Source of the DNA: Pieris napi
Taxonomy: Eukaryota > Arthropoda > Insecta > Lepidoptera > Pieridae
Length of the DNA: 64,000 bases
Direction of reading: 5' to 3'
Assembly (NCBI RefSeq): GCF_905475465.1
Contig: NC_062243.1
Span: 8,084,267 to 8,148,266, forward strand
In this document: in pieces, positions 35,713 to 47,735 of the stretch
Position numbering within the stretch: the stretch's first letter is position 1
Layout of the letters: every line of letters starts with the position of its first letter
Notes under the pieces: generated by a model
Database searches by the model: none
Seen by the model: the letters and a program-made list of their open reading frames with translations, nothing else
What the model was told of the DNA's origin: nothing
Position numbers and translations under genes: made by a program

Positions 35713-38700
35713 AGATTAATCGGATTTTAGATATACCGTAATAATTAAAATTTTATATTCTTTTAAGGAACATGTATTAGCTTTAGTCAATATATATTAT
35801 CTTACTTGACCTACTAATTCAATAGCATCTACTAGCTCTTTTCACGATTTTACCGTTTACCTTTACCGATTATACTTACACACTCACCTTTACTGATTCT
35901 AAATACCACCGAATTTTTACTAAATTGAATAACATAGTATTTAAAAAGTACGAAATTGAATTATGAAATTATTTGAATTCTTTAGTATGGTAACAACAGA
36001 AAATACTTATCTTCCTATAGCCTTCTCCATTATTTTATTATGTAAATACTTATATTAATTGGACAACAAATTATTAATTTCAAACAATTATTCACATTGG
36101 TTATAAAATAATCTGTGAGTTGGTAAACATAAGGCATAAAATATATTTTTTTGTCTCTTTAATCTATGAACAGAACACAGTGATAAGGCGGCAAAACAAC
36201 TCAGCGCGCCGTATATTTTCGTTCGCTGCACTTGCCGACGGTTTACAACCAATCGACGTTGAGCCCTATCGCGACCCATGGCAGCTTTTATTGCTATGCC
36301 ATAAGAACCCCACAACTCTGTGACATGGGTCTTCTAAACTGGTCGTTTCATATCAGCCAACTATTACAAGGGCAACCGGTTCAAACCGAATATGATTCGA
36401 ATTTCGAACGTTTAGGAATTAATGCGTATTTTAAGATATTGGCGGTTTAGAAAGTGGTTTATCAAAATTTATCAGCTCTCAAATGATAAGTATTTTAATT
36501 TTATTTAAAACATATTATTTTCCGTGATAAATCCGTTTAATTTATGGTTCCTAAATTAATGCTGCATTTGTAATGCAAATGCAACGTAATTTGTACATAA
36601 ACTTATAATTAATTCTTAAATGTCAAGTGAATTTACATGATTTAGCTATTTAATAAAGATTTTGTTGTAACATTTTGTATATTTAAGAAGCATATTGTAT
36701 ATTATGTAAAATAAATATAACTTTATAAGAAAACGGGCCTGGTGATTGGAGAAGACAGGAATATTTGCTAATATTCCTTCCTACTTTTTTTAAATACACA
36801 TTTTATTTAAAATTATAGAATTTTCTCTTCTTTCCATTATCTAATATAAATAATTCCATAACCTATTATATAGCAAAATATTTAATTAACAAGTATTTAA
36901 AAAACTTACTTACTTAAACAATAAGATTTCCGCAGATTGACAGTAAGCAATGCAATAATATGTTGTATATGTAATGCAATAATGTATTGAGAACACAGAA
37001 TCACTAGAATGGAATTCTAAATTTAAAAAAATCATTTTAAATTCAAAAAGCGAATACCGAGTCAAGTGGAACGCGGAGTCCACGCTTTCACGCACACATA
37101 CGCATCAGCTGATTTACATGATATTTTATCATTTATGTCAGCCTATTTTAAGCTTTATAGTAAAGCATTAAGGTCTGAAATTAGGTGACGTAAATAATAT
37201 TACTTATATGGGAAATAGCACATTAAAGGATTTTGATTCTTATTACGACTAAACAATTTACAGTTTAGCTTACGTACGATTATAAAATACTAATTTCAAC
37301 TTTATGTTAATGAGTATAGAGTCTAATTTGAATTATGATAAACCAAGGCTACTTATAGACAAAGGCATCTGCTTAGTGTAATTTTACCTGTATATTATTT
37401 TTAAACATGTCGTTTATTGTTAAATTAATAATAATTGGTTTTATTTATAATCTTTAAAAAAATCATTTTAGCGAATTATTAAATAACTGTTTTTTTTGTC
37501 TTCTATTAGAAAAAAACGTTTTCGTTTCTGACTTTTATATGAATTAACTACAAATTTCCATTACTGTTTAATTCATAATTGTTTGCTAATATTTAATACT
37601 AATCTAGTGGTAACCAAACCAAAACAATTTTTGTTCCGATTAGTACTCAGGATCTTCTACATTGTAAACAGCGGCAAAATCTTAACAAAGTTATTAAAAT
37701 AATCAAATTTGGCTTGTAACAAAATAAATTGTTTTTTATCCCTGCCTAGTTACAACGAATACAAGTATGTAGTAGAAAATAAAATGTTTGCTATCCATGA
37801 ACCGTTCACGGGGAATGCAATAGCATGACGTCACGGTTTTTTGCTGTCAGAAGGCTTTTTACCTGAGCCATATGGCCCAACGCGGTAGGTAATACAAGAA
37901 ATCGAAATAATGTATTCAAGGAAAATTATGCTGTTACGCATATATTTTTAATCCGCACCATCGTATTAATGAAAATATATCACGTTTTTATTTTATACCA
38001 TTGACACGTTGACTATTCCATCCAACAAGTTTCATATTGCATTTTGATTTTCATACATAATTTAAGCTGTCAATATAGTATACTTATAATTTATACAGGA
38101 TAAGACAAATAACATAATATAATAACTTATTTATACGGTTAAACTTAAATACGGTATCAGTTTAATTAGGTTTTCAATTCCGTATTATAAAAATGTTACC
38201 TGAACTAGCTGCCATCGCGGATTTTTATAAAACCTTTTTTTTACATCTAAAAACTTGTTTGTTCCGACATCACATGCATAATTTAAAAATATATTTTAAA
38301 TTTGTACATAGTGTGTTAGGCTACCTAAGTCAAAGTTGAATGAAGGTATTCATTAAATCAGTTCTGACGTTATCAATTCAAACCACAAAAAACTATATCT
38401 TGCAGACGAGTAGCAATGGCAGTTTATTTCCAAGTTCTCGCAATCAAAACTAATAAAACGTCATCTGTTGTCGAGTAGCAAAACGGTTAAATACCGTGTG
38501 ATACAACTTTATGTTTTCATCGTCTGGTTAAGTTTTCGTATTTTGCATAGATGGCGTAATTTAAAATAATTTGGTCGACTCTTTACGTGGTTTTGTGGCG
38601 CCATCTACCGCCAAATGGTTAAAGTTGATTTGAGCAAAATGTATAGTAGATGTCACTGATATACTTTACTAAAACTCTATTTTTGATGTCTAGAACTTTA

Positions 38701-38898
38701 GTTTCCCTTAATCAGTTGTAGTTGTGATTACATAGATGGCGGTAAATTGCTTTTTAAAGCACAACTGACTTTAGAATCATTGCTCGTCATACAATTTTTA
38801 AAATATTCACTAAATATAAGTTTTTAATTTGCTGATGTTTTAACAATTCGTAAACAAACCTTACATTTTCAACTTTTCTATTGGTTGAGTACATTGAG
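35713..38898. other. Intergenic between FBXL14 and 5S array
   Basis: AT-rich. At about 36180-36310 a GC-richer segment has open frames on both strands (one containing GRDRAQRRLVVNRRQVQR on minus), but no domain I recognise; it may be a fragment of a dispersed repeat. Nothing else supported. Confidence 0.35.
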
Positions 38899-38899
38899 T

Positions 38900-38937
38900 A
38901 TGGGTGACCGCTTGGGAACACCTCGTGATGTGGGCTT
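38900..38937 (+). pseudogene. Truncated 5S rRNA gene
   Basis: Only the last ~38 bases of 5S (TGGGTGACCGCTTGGGAACA through the 3' end) are present, with two changes (CTTGGG and TGTGGGC), followed by the normal T-run and array spacer. It is the left edge of the array, cut inside a gene. Confidence 0.85.
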
Positions 38938-39116
38938 TTTTTCGTAGGGATAAGAAATGAAAATTATTTTTGGAATCACTTAACTAGATTAGTATTGTTG
39001 GAACGAAGTTATCGCGCGTTGCGAAAGGGGCTAGACGGAATAAATTAAGACCAAAAGTTGTAACGACACTTTTTGCTATATATTTTGTGCTATTTTATAT
39101 TTTCGATATAGCCATC

Positions 39117-39235
39117 GCCAACGTCCATACCACGTTGAATACACCGGTTCTCGTCCGATCACCGAAGTTAAGCAACGTCGGGCGAGGTCAGTACTTGGAT
39201 GGGTGACCGCCTGGGAACACCTCGTGATGTCGGCT
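39117..39235 (+). rRNA. 5S ribosomal RNA, copy 1
   Basis: A 119 nt 5S rRNA starting GCCAACGTCCATACCACG. The internal pol III promoter is intact: A box AGTTAAGCAACG, C box TGGATGGGTGACCGCCTGGG. The 3' end reads GATGTCGGCT, where copies 2 and 3 have GATGTTGGCT, so one pair of the terminal stem (helix I) is broken. Terminated by a T-run. An upstream TATATTTTCGATA is shared by all copies. Confidence 0.93.
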
Positions 39236-39414
39236 TTTTTTTCGTAGGGATAAGAAATGAAAATTATTTTTGGAATCACTTAACTAAATTAGTATTGTTG
39301 GAACGAAGTTATCGCGCGTTGCGAAAGGGGGCTAGACGGAATAAATTAAGACCAAAAGTTGTAACGACACTTTTTGCTATAGTTGTTCTATTTTATATTT
39401 TCGATACAACTAAC

Positions 39415-39533
39415 GCCAACGTCCATACCACGTTGAATACACCGGTTCTCGTCCGATCACCGAAGTTAAGCAACGTCGGGCGAGGTCAGTACTTGGATGG
39501 GTGACCGCCTGGGAACACCTCGTGATGTTGGCT
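39415..39533 (+). rRNA. 5S ribosomal RNA, copy 2
   Basis: Full-length 5S with intact A and C boxes and a paired GCCAAC/GTTGGC terminal stem, ending in a T8 pol III terminator. It lies 298 bp after copy 1 with a nearly identical spacer. Confidence 0.95.
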
Positions 39534-39712
39534 TTTTTTTCGTAGGGATAAGAAATGAAAATTATTTTTGGAATCACTTAACTAAATTAGTATTGTTGGA
39601 ACGAAGTTATCGCGCGTTGCGAAAGGGGGCTAGACGGAATAAATTAAGACCAAAAGTTGTAACGACACTTTTTGCTATAGTTGTTCTATTTTATATTTTC
39701 GATACAACTATC

Positions 39713-39831
39713 GCCAACGTCCATACCACGTTGAATACACCGGTTCTCGTCCGATCACCGAAGTTAAGCAACGTCGGGCGAGGTCAGTACTTGGATGGGT
39801 GACCGCCTGGGAACACCTCGTGATGTTGGCT
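39713..39831 (+). rRNA. 5S ribosomal RNA, copy 3
   Basis: Same 119 nt sequence as copy 2 at the 298 bp period, with a T-run terminator. The spacer after it diverges at about 39890, marking the right edge of the array. Confidence 0.95.
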
Positions 39832-39890
39832 TTTTTTTATCGTAGCGATAAGAAATGAACATTATTTTTGAAATCACTTAACTAAATTAG

Positions 39891-40320
39891 TCGTAGTAAA
39901 CGTACACCAAAATCTCTGTACTATAAATGCGGGGTCAACTTTCCTTGCAAAATACTATACCTTTAAAAAATATTCATTATAATAATTAAAAAAATAATGT
40001 ATCAGGAAAATGTCATGAAATTCTGCGAATTCAAAAATTAGGGAACTAATATCACAACTAGAACAGCTTATACAAGGAGATGAACCAGATGAGACTGAAT
40101 TAAAACATCTCAACCACAAAATATGCTTATTAATTGTGCCACTTAATTTATATTTAGGTTGTTTTATATTTAAATAGACGATGAAATATAATATTGGTGT
40201 CGAGAAAATCTATCATACTGTTATGATACCAATTAACATATAAATTAATCGAAAGGAACTTCTTTCCATCCGGGTGTCCCTTGACACCTCTCAAGTTTTT
40301 TGTCTACTTATACACTTCAT
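39891..40320. other. Spacer, possible retroelement scrap
   Basis: On + at 40037-40160 an open stretch (ELISQLEQLIQGDEPDETEL) looks like a coiled coil similar to retrotransposon gag N-termini. It is too short to assign. Confidence 0.25.
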
Positions 40321-40908
40321 CAGTGGCGTAGCTACCTAGGGGCTGGGCGGGGCAGTGCCCCGGGGCCCTCAAGCTCAGGGGGCCCCTCGAATCCTTACCA
40401 GAAATCTCGATCGTTCTGAACTTTTTCGAAATTTCTCCCATTTTCAAAATAAATATGACAGGTTGCAACCCCACTTAAATCAAGACATTAATTTGAGAGA
40501 AATCCAAAAGTTATGCCTAGGGAATTCCCAAAATTTCGGCTACAGCTCATTGTATAATGCGAATTAGATAGCAAATAAAACAAAACCGCATCAAGCCTGG
40601 ATTTAAACGAAGTCATTGATACTTTTGCGAAAACTAAAGCTAGGATTTTTTTAAAATATAATTGTTATTTAGTCAGTTGGTAGGTAGGCCCGACCTTTAT
40701 ATAATAAACCCTTGAATCTTCTCTATGTTGTTACTGTTTAATATTTTTTTTTACCTGCCCTGCACAAAAAAGCTTAAGTAGCTTAGCATTTTTAAAGTAT
40801 TTGTATATTTCATATTTTTATTTGATAAAACCTAATCAGTTTACATAGCAGTTGCGCCCCATTTTTTTAATTTGCCCCAGGGCCCTTGGTCACCTAGCTA
40901 CGCCACTG
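40321..40908. mobile_element. Non-autonomous hAT element, 588 bp
   Basis: Ends CAGTGGCGTAGCTACCTAGG and, reversed, AGCTACGCCACTG, with the perfect 8 bp duplication CACTTCAT at 40313-40320 and 40909-40916. GC-rich subterminal sequence (GCCCCGGGGCCC and GCCCCAGGGCCC) on both sides. The internal 70-codon frame is not a transposase. Confidence 0.9.
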
Positions 40909-41183
40909 CACTTCATAATACCAAAAGTTTCGTGTTAATTAGTTTGGTTTTCACACTTTATATCATCATAAACAATATCACTAAACAGGATAAAATAAAA
41001 CAAGGCAAGGGATGTAAATGGGCGTTTCCTTTTCATGGTACCAGTTTTTTTATTAAAACCGTGATTAAAGAGTATTTAATTATTCCTTCTCAATTGAGAA
41101 GTATTCATAAATTGGTGACGGACTAAGCAGGTTTATGGTTGAATAATCCTGTGGTTTTAGCGAGTATAGTGGTTGAGATTGCA

Positions 41184-41535
41184 AGTATCTTTAGGCGCGT
41201 TATGAAAAATTGATGAGAGTGAAATTTTACGATGCGCGCGCACCGTGACACAAAATTAACATAATGAAGTTGCCCACGGAAGATGCTACGGCATTGGACA
41301 TAATTTAAAAACAACATTCGAATAATAATAGAATTTATGTTACACTTAATGTAAGAGAATAATAATAAATATTTATTTATTTGTAAACTGAACTTTATTG
41401 ACTATAATGACTACTTTTCCAGTCTTTGATTATTTAATTGTAATTAATTATTTGCATGCAATCAAAAACTATTTTTAATAATGCCAAAGAAGTATAACTT
41501 CTTACGCGCGTACATAAGTACACGCACCCTTTTTT
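41184..41535 (-). repeat. Interspersed repeat with palindromic ends, inverted copy
   Basis: Reverse complement of the repeat at 10645-10995, with high identity throughout (GCGCGCACCGTGACACAAAA, AAGTATAACTTCTTACGCGC). The palindrome at the low-coordinate end is damaged. Confidence 0.65.
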
Positions 41536-41944
41536 TTATATAGACAGGAAATAAGCAGCTTTCTGTACCTGACTGACGATTTTTAGGTTGCATTCATGCC
41601 AGTCCTTATAATGTATATACAATGTTTACAAAAAAAAAGAGTGCACAACTTTGAACGAACGATGAAGGGTGGTAAGTTGCAACATCAAAACGCTAGGCCA
41701 ACACTGCTCTACTATGCTCTCATAATAATAGGTAGAAGTTTAAACATAATAATTACCGTGTTCGCAGTCTGACAAGTATCCATTTGAAGTGGTTACTCGA
41801 GTCTTCAGAATGTATTAGCACAGGTACTTTTCATATACATTTATTAAATTTGTGTAACCACGATTTTACAAAAAACGGAATATCTATTTAATTTAATTTT
41901 TATTATATAAACAGACTTTTGTTCTAAAAATAGTACACATTTTT

Positions 41945-42325
41945 GTTACAGGAGGCAAACGGGCAGGAGGCTCACCTGATGTTAAGTGATAAGCCCATGG
42001 ACCACTCGCACTGCCGGAAGGCTCGCAAGCGCGCTGCCTGCCTTTTAAGAATTGGTACGCTCTTTTCTTGAAGGACCCTTAGTCGAATTGGTTCGTAAAT
42101 ACTTCAGTGGGCAGCTGGTTCCACATAGTGGTGGTGCGCAGCAAGAAACGCTCAGTTATGGAACGACGGTGTCAATGATATTTTGCCTTGACCTCCGATG
42201 ATGAAATACAGCTGCAGGTGTTAGTCCGAACAACTCCTCTGAACACTCTCCATGGTAGCGGTAGAAGATGCAGAGAGATCCCACATCTCTACGCAATGCC
42301 AAGGGATCAAGCCGCTCGGAAAGCT
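41945..42325 (-). mobile_element. LINE ORF2 C-terminus and 3' tail
   Basis: Longest copy of the tail family. The minus strand reads LSERLDPLALRRDVGSLCIF, then YRYHGECSEELFGLTPAA, a stop, and frames ending in FLKGRQRA-like sequence and the tail GGCTCACCTGATGTTAAGTG. It is the end of the reverse-transcriptase ORF of a CR1-like element, broken by stops and indels. Confidence 0.7.
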
Positions 42326-43325
42326 CAAGTCGCTTTTCAATTAGCGCATGCTTTGCTATATATTTTGATTTTCCTAATTAATTTCTTATGTTTGTTTTTT
42401 TTGTTTCGTTTGTAAATTTTATTCACTTGGTGTGCACTCTTGTCAATTTATGGTCACCTGTTAGGACAGGAGTGTTTTTATACAAAAATATTTTTTTTTA
42501 AAGTAGTGTCTTTTATTTATGTTATGTGATGTATGTATGTTGTCGACAATTAAAATTAGCGTAAAGTATGACTTCCGTTTGTCAAAACGTTTGTCAAAAG
42601 TTTTGACGTACAGGAAACGGACTTTCAGAATCTAACTCTTACCTCTATTGGAGTTAATTTTCTATATATATATATATATATATTTACAGTCTTTTGATGT
42701 TGTGTGACGCATTGTTTGTGCATCCGTTTAGTTTTAAATCAGGGTTCCATACAATCATTTTAAATATTACTTTGATATTATTAATTGGAGTTTACGTATT
42801 TCATATAAAAATCTTATCTAGCAATTACACTGTGCATTCTATTGCAAGACAATAAAAATATTCAAACAAACATTGATCGATGTTTGACTAATACTCATGC
42901 AGTAGTTATAACAACATGAACTTATGTTTTTATTAATAACAACGGCTGTAGACCTTTATACATTTAATTGTAATATTATAGGTGTTTTTGATGTCTGGTG
43001 TGATCCTAAGTTTTATTTATTTAAAAAAAAGAATACAGAAATTTACGTGACGAGGGAACACAAATTGTTCACAATTCGGCCAACTAAGCAGAGACATTCG
43101 ACACAATACTGTAATACTTGAAAAAATTACAAATTTCTTTAAATTAAACAAGTAAAATAGATGGTTTACAATCTTTAGTTACAATGGCGACTGTGGGAAC
43201 CTGTTATTGACATCCGTGGTGTAAATATATATACAAATTCAGTTAATTTTTCTTCAACTTATAGATTCCTCTAACCAAAGATAGATCCACCACAAGTGCA
43301 TCCCATATTTCTCATAATTCACACG
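42326..43325. other. Intergenic, no gene recognised
   Basis: AT-rich, with a (TA)n microsatellite at about 42662-42682. The + frame 42924-43121 has no recognisable domain. Confidence 0.35.
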
Positions 43326-44100
43326 TGGTCCCCCATTAAAAGCTTTCGCTCCAATGTGTAGAATGTTTTGCTCTATGGATGCGAAATGTGGAAAGCCACA
43401 ATACGGACCGAATCCAAGTCTGTGTTGGCTCTAACGTACACTAACAATCTTAAGCAACATATTCTAAGCCTGTCCTATGCTTAAGCCAAAAGTATACTTC
43501 TTGTGCAACAATAGTTGAATGATAAAACTGTCATTCATACAGTCGCGTAACAATAGTGTGGCAAGGCTGGCTAAATGCCACGGGCTCCCGAACCAAGAGG
43601 TCCCCTGCCCTAGAGATATTATGTTCTATGGATGAATGTGAAGTCTCCAATAGGCATTGGGCTGGCGTGGGGACTACAGACCATTTCCCTCTCGCCTAGG
43701 AGAGGAGTACGTACGAATTAAACTGAGTACAACGTGACGATTTTTACTAATAGGGCCCCATCATAGAATTTGCCACGGGCCACAGGTGGTATAGTTACGC
43801 CACTGCATTCATATGTCAAATGGAAGAGACAAGATGCCCGCGACAAAGGGAATCCTATTGTAGTGCTCTTTCTCTTTTAACTATACTTCCTTTTTGACTA
43901 TGTGTAATAAAGTTCTTTTCTTTCTTTCTATTAACCGGTGCCTGAGACAGATCCTGGGATGATGAACAAATAGAGGAACGATGCTTGGAAACGCTAATCG
44001 CTTATCAGATCTTACGACGTAAGTGGACGAGAATTGGACTACATCCCAAAACAGGCAGTAGATTGGATTTTCCAAGGAAAAAGGAAACGTAGCCGCCCTA
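43326..44100 (+). mobile_element. RTE-like LINE remnant, interrupted
   Basis: Two halves of one decayed element. 43345-43440 encodes NVLLYGCEMWKATIRTES (RT C-terminal motif LLYGCETW). 43925-44090 resumes with INRCLRQILG, then KWTRIGLHPKTGSRLDFPRK. The middle was displaced by later insertions, including the hAT element at 43540. Confidence 0.6.
43540..43805. mobile_element. Non-autonomous hAT element, 266 bp
   Basis: Ends CAGTCGCGTAACAATA and TATAGTTACGCCACTG, with the perfect 8 bp duplication CATTCATA at 43532-43539 and 43806-43813. Inside it, at 43630-43710, is another dispersed fragment (GTGAAGTCTCCAATAGGCAT). Confidence 0.85.
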
Positions 44101-44617
44101 AACAAAACAATAAATAGAATAAGTCAAGCAAGTTAATAGACACCTCCGACTCTTTCTTCGCAGGGAAACGAACCTAGGACCACGGCTCATAGAGCTATAT
44201 GCTATGTACATCACTGATTCACGGAGTCCGATTCCTAGCAATGGAATGATAACGGTTTGTGGTTTCGAAGCAATAGATAAACTTTTCAATATAATATATA
44301 TATATTTTAATAACAAGGTTTTTAGGCAATGTAATAGTAATAAAAAAAAATATATATTTATTCAAGTTTTCAGAATAATCAAGGACCACTACATAAGCTG
44401 AAAAAATTACCAGTAAAAATTACCTACCTATTTAACTTAAATTATATTACTATAAAATTAAAAGAAAAATTCGTTAGGGAGTGTGTGCGCGGCTCTTTTA
44501 AATTAAATTAATAAAATTATAGAATTTACACTATTCGTTTTTTAATGAACATTTATCAAAAATGTAGGACAAATCACAAACATATATTGCTATAAATTCT
44601 AATCGTTAATTTTTCAG
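44101..44617. other. Intergenic, no gene recognised
   Basis: AT-rich spacer with no supported feature. Confidence 0.35.
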
Positions 44618-44777
44618 TGCAATCAAACAAGTTGGAACTTACAATAAAACAAATCCAGGAATCCAAGAATCAAGTTTTGAATCAGTTCAATGCCGGCCTT
44701 GCCCGAGAACGGTGCACTATTGTTCGAATCGAATTGTTTATTCGCAAAATTGTTTGAATAACGAACGAATTGTTTAA
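44618..44777 (+). CDS. Possible orphan terminal exon, Cys-rich
   Basis: Not recognised. A TTTTTCAG acceptor precedes a frame of 52 codons ending at TAA 44775-44777 (exon phase 2). The peptide ends in a cysteine-rich stretch, VQCRPCPRTVHYCSNRIVYS then QNCLNNERIV, as in a small extracellular domain. A second frame is also open for 40+ codons, which weakens the case. No first exon was found upstream. Confidence 0.2.
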
Positions 44778-45632
44778 ATGTAGAACAATTTATGTTAACG
44801 GTGTGTTTGTGCTTTGAGTGAAATATAAAATTTTGTTTACGTCAATAGCGTAGAAAGATACTAATGTTTAAAAATTTAAATTTAAATAATATATATTGTA
44901 ATAATTTTATATGGAACCTTATACAAATTTCTTAAAATATGGAACAATCATGCATCATTTTATCACTGCCTATATCTTTTTATGTACCGAAATTACAATT
45001 TGATTCATAAGTTTAAAACAATTTATATAGTAATAAATATGGGGAAAACAACGTTTCTAAATTAAACTATATTTCTACCTTTTACTAATTAGATTTAAAA
45101 TAAAACAGGGTTCTATAATAGTGGTAAAGTATACCAATTAAGTAATAAAAGTTACTAATCGTAAATTACAGCTTTTATGATGTCATATTAACCAGTTTTG
45201 ACCTAGTTATTACTCACCATAACGTTTTAAATTTATTAAAAACAATTCTAAATTTTCTTAAATTAATTGAAGTGTTTTACGTAAATTAATAACGTTTGTT
45301 ATAAGCAAGATTATTTTATTCTCAAGTCCAATACTTATTAGCAACGTAATGTATTTTTATTTTTAAAATTATGTGTCATAACCATTTTTTCAAGTAATTT
45401 TGATTAAAGAATTTAATTTTGTAATAATTCATTGATAATCAAAATAATACTTGGCTTTTAATTATGCCTACTATGATTTGTATACATCGACGGCGTGTGT
45501 CAGGCACAGAAGGCTGATCAAGTAGGGGTAAATAGAAAAAACAAATGAAGAAACACACAGAAATCTGATACACGTACCAAATACAACGATACGCTACTGG
45601 ATTTTTTTGATGCATCAGAAATAATCTGATAA

Positions 45633-45853
45633 TCTTTATATATATAATTCTTCTGTGAGTGTGTATGTCACTGAACTTCTCTCAAACGACTGGACCGATT
45701 TTGATGAAATTTTTTGTGTGTGTTCAAGAGGATCTGGGAATGGTTTAGATTCACAAATCAGCCCGGCAGGTGGCGCTGCAGTCGGTACTTTCATACTTTA
45801 ATATCCTAATAGCTTGAAATATCATGCAGGACAACGTCTGTGGGGTCCACTAG
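45633..45853 (+). mobile_element. Non-autonomous Helitron 4 (second family)
   Basis: Begins TCTTTATATATATAATTCTT and ends GTCTGTGGGGTCCACTAG|T. The body has GGACCGATTTTGATGAAATT and GGTGGCGCTGCAG. A different Helitron family from copies 1-3. Confidence 0.75.
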
Positions 45854-47639
45854 TATTCCTTATAATATCAATTTTGTATGAAATTATAAATGTCTAACGG
45901 ACGCAAACATACAAGTTTATACGCAAGCAAAAGGCTTTTCCATTCACGCTTTAACTGCAGAAATATGATGAATTTTAGTATAGAGTCAAATACGTCGGCG
46001 ATGTTAAAGTTGATTATTTTTCTGTTATGGACTAGTAGCTAATTAGCCTTTAGTGCCTGACATACGTCGTTAATGTTGAACTCGCCAGATTCCTCAATAC
46101 GCTTTGCTACTGTAATTTTTTACATAAAGAATCTATGGCACAGCACTCGAACCCAAGGCTTCATGATTACGAAGCTTAATATAGTCTATATTTGGACGAC
46201 ACTTATTAAAACATACTTTCACATAACGATCGCGTATTTATCTATTTCAATATTTTTGATTATGACAACATCTTATAAAAATATTTTTCGTCAATAGAAT
46301 TATGGAATTAATGGGTAACAAAGAGAAATTCTGAGATTAATGCGTAACATGAAAGAAGAAGGGTACGATTATTATAATAGGAACGAGAAGCGACGTCCTG
46401 GCGACAGATTCGCTTTTACACCACACGATAAAGTATGCGATATTTTTATTCACCGGTGTCTATACCAATAATACTAGATTTACTGTAGAAATTAACAGCA
46501 TCCGTAGCACTAACATAACAGAAAATCGGATATGAAATAGTTTAGCAATTACGACTGGTAGGTATTTTGGATACTCACGTTTATGGGTACGTAAATATTG
46601 ATTTTTATAGTGTCAAAATTTTTTTTTTTCTATTCTCTACTTCTATATATATATAGTTCTGTCGTTTTTATCAATAAGACCCAAACATTAGTCTGAGTAA
46701 AGATTTGAATGTAAAAACTTTTTCACTTGGTGTTACGCGCAAAACCAAAATTTTTATGCATACATTTGAATACTTCGTCAAATTCACAAAAATACGTAAT
46801 ATTATGTCTAACCGAAGTATTAATTAGATGAATTAGATAATGTATTCCATACATAGAGACATATTTCCATCAAGCCTAAGCCTAAGCTAATACTTTCAAT
46901 ATTGTTTCAAAAAAATATCAATTTTTAAACAATCTTTTTACTAAAACAGTTTAGTTTACCAATTAATTTTTTTAGAACTCTGCCTTTATAGAAAAATGTC
47001 GTGTCGTGTCGTATAGTGTGATAACACAAAATCTTCTTTCCCATGTTGAAATTAGTTACGCTGTTGCTTTTCTATTGTAAATCGGATCGAAATTATTATA
47101 AGGGTCGCATGACTTCTTTTGAGTTTGTTAAACAAGCTCATACACGCGGCTTCGCTTTCTAAATCCAATTATACTATATACCCGTGACTTTACTAATATA
47201 TATTAACACCTCACTATTATACAACAAAAATTTAGTAACATATATAATGATTTTTCAAGGTGAAAATACTTAAACGTTAATGGGTCTTATATCAGCTTAT
47301 TGGCTGATAAAATATCAAAGAGTAGATCAAAGAGTAGGTATTCCCTCTGTAACTGACCCGCCCATTTTCTGAGAGCCGAGACTAACCGCTTAGTATGCTA
47401 AATGTCAAAAACTAATTGGATTTTGACATACCTGATCTATGGTTAGCGCGTTCGACTTTACTCTTCACCCTAAGACAGCCTTAATCAATAAAAAAATAAT
47501 TTGCACCGTTTAAACTAAAGTACTCTGTCTCTTTTCATTGCACCCTAAACCGAATTAGACAGAAAGAGAGGAAAGAGTACTCGGGTCAAAAAAATGTAAT
47601 TAGATTAATTTACTTTTTATGAATAAGTGGTGTTTATTG

Positions 47640-47735
47640 CGCGCAGAGAAAACCAGGTCTATTGGTACACAATCGGGGTTCGAACGCACTACATCAGAGT
47701 TGAGAATCCCATGGCTAAGCACTAGACTAGCGAAC
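47640..47735 (-). repeat. SINE head fragment
   Basis: On the minus strand it resembles the SINE tRNA-like head, with the B box GCGTTCGAACCCCGATTGTG. The body is missing. Confidence 0.4.

Larger units (their letters stand above)
38900..39890 (+). repeat. Tandem 5S rDNA array, 298 bp unit
   Basis: One truncated and three complete units. The spacers share GTAGGGATAAGAAATGAAAA and CGAAGTTATCGCGCGTTGCG. Open frames crossing the units are artefacts of the repeat. Confidence 0.93.

Noticed and set aside
39199..39802. Two near-identical 101-codon open frames in tandem
   Set aside because: They run through the 5S rRNA genes and spacers; the repetition comes from the rDNA unit, not from a protein gene.
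40355..40567. 70-codon frame
   Set aside because: Entirely inside a non-autonomous hAT element; no transposase motif.
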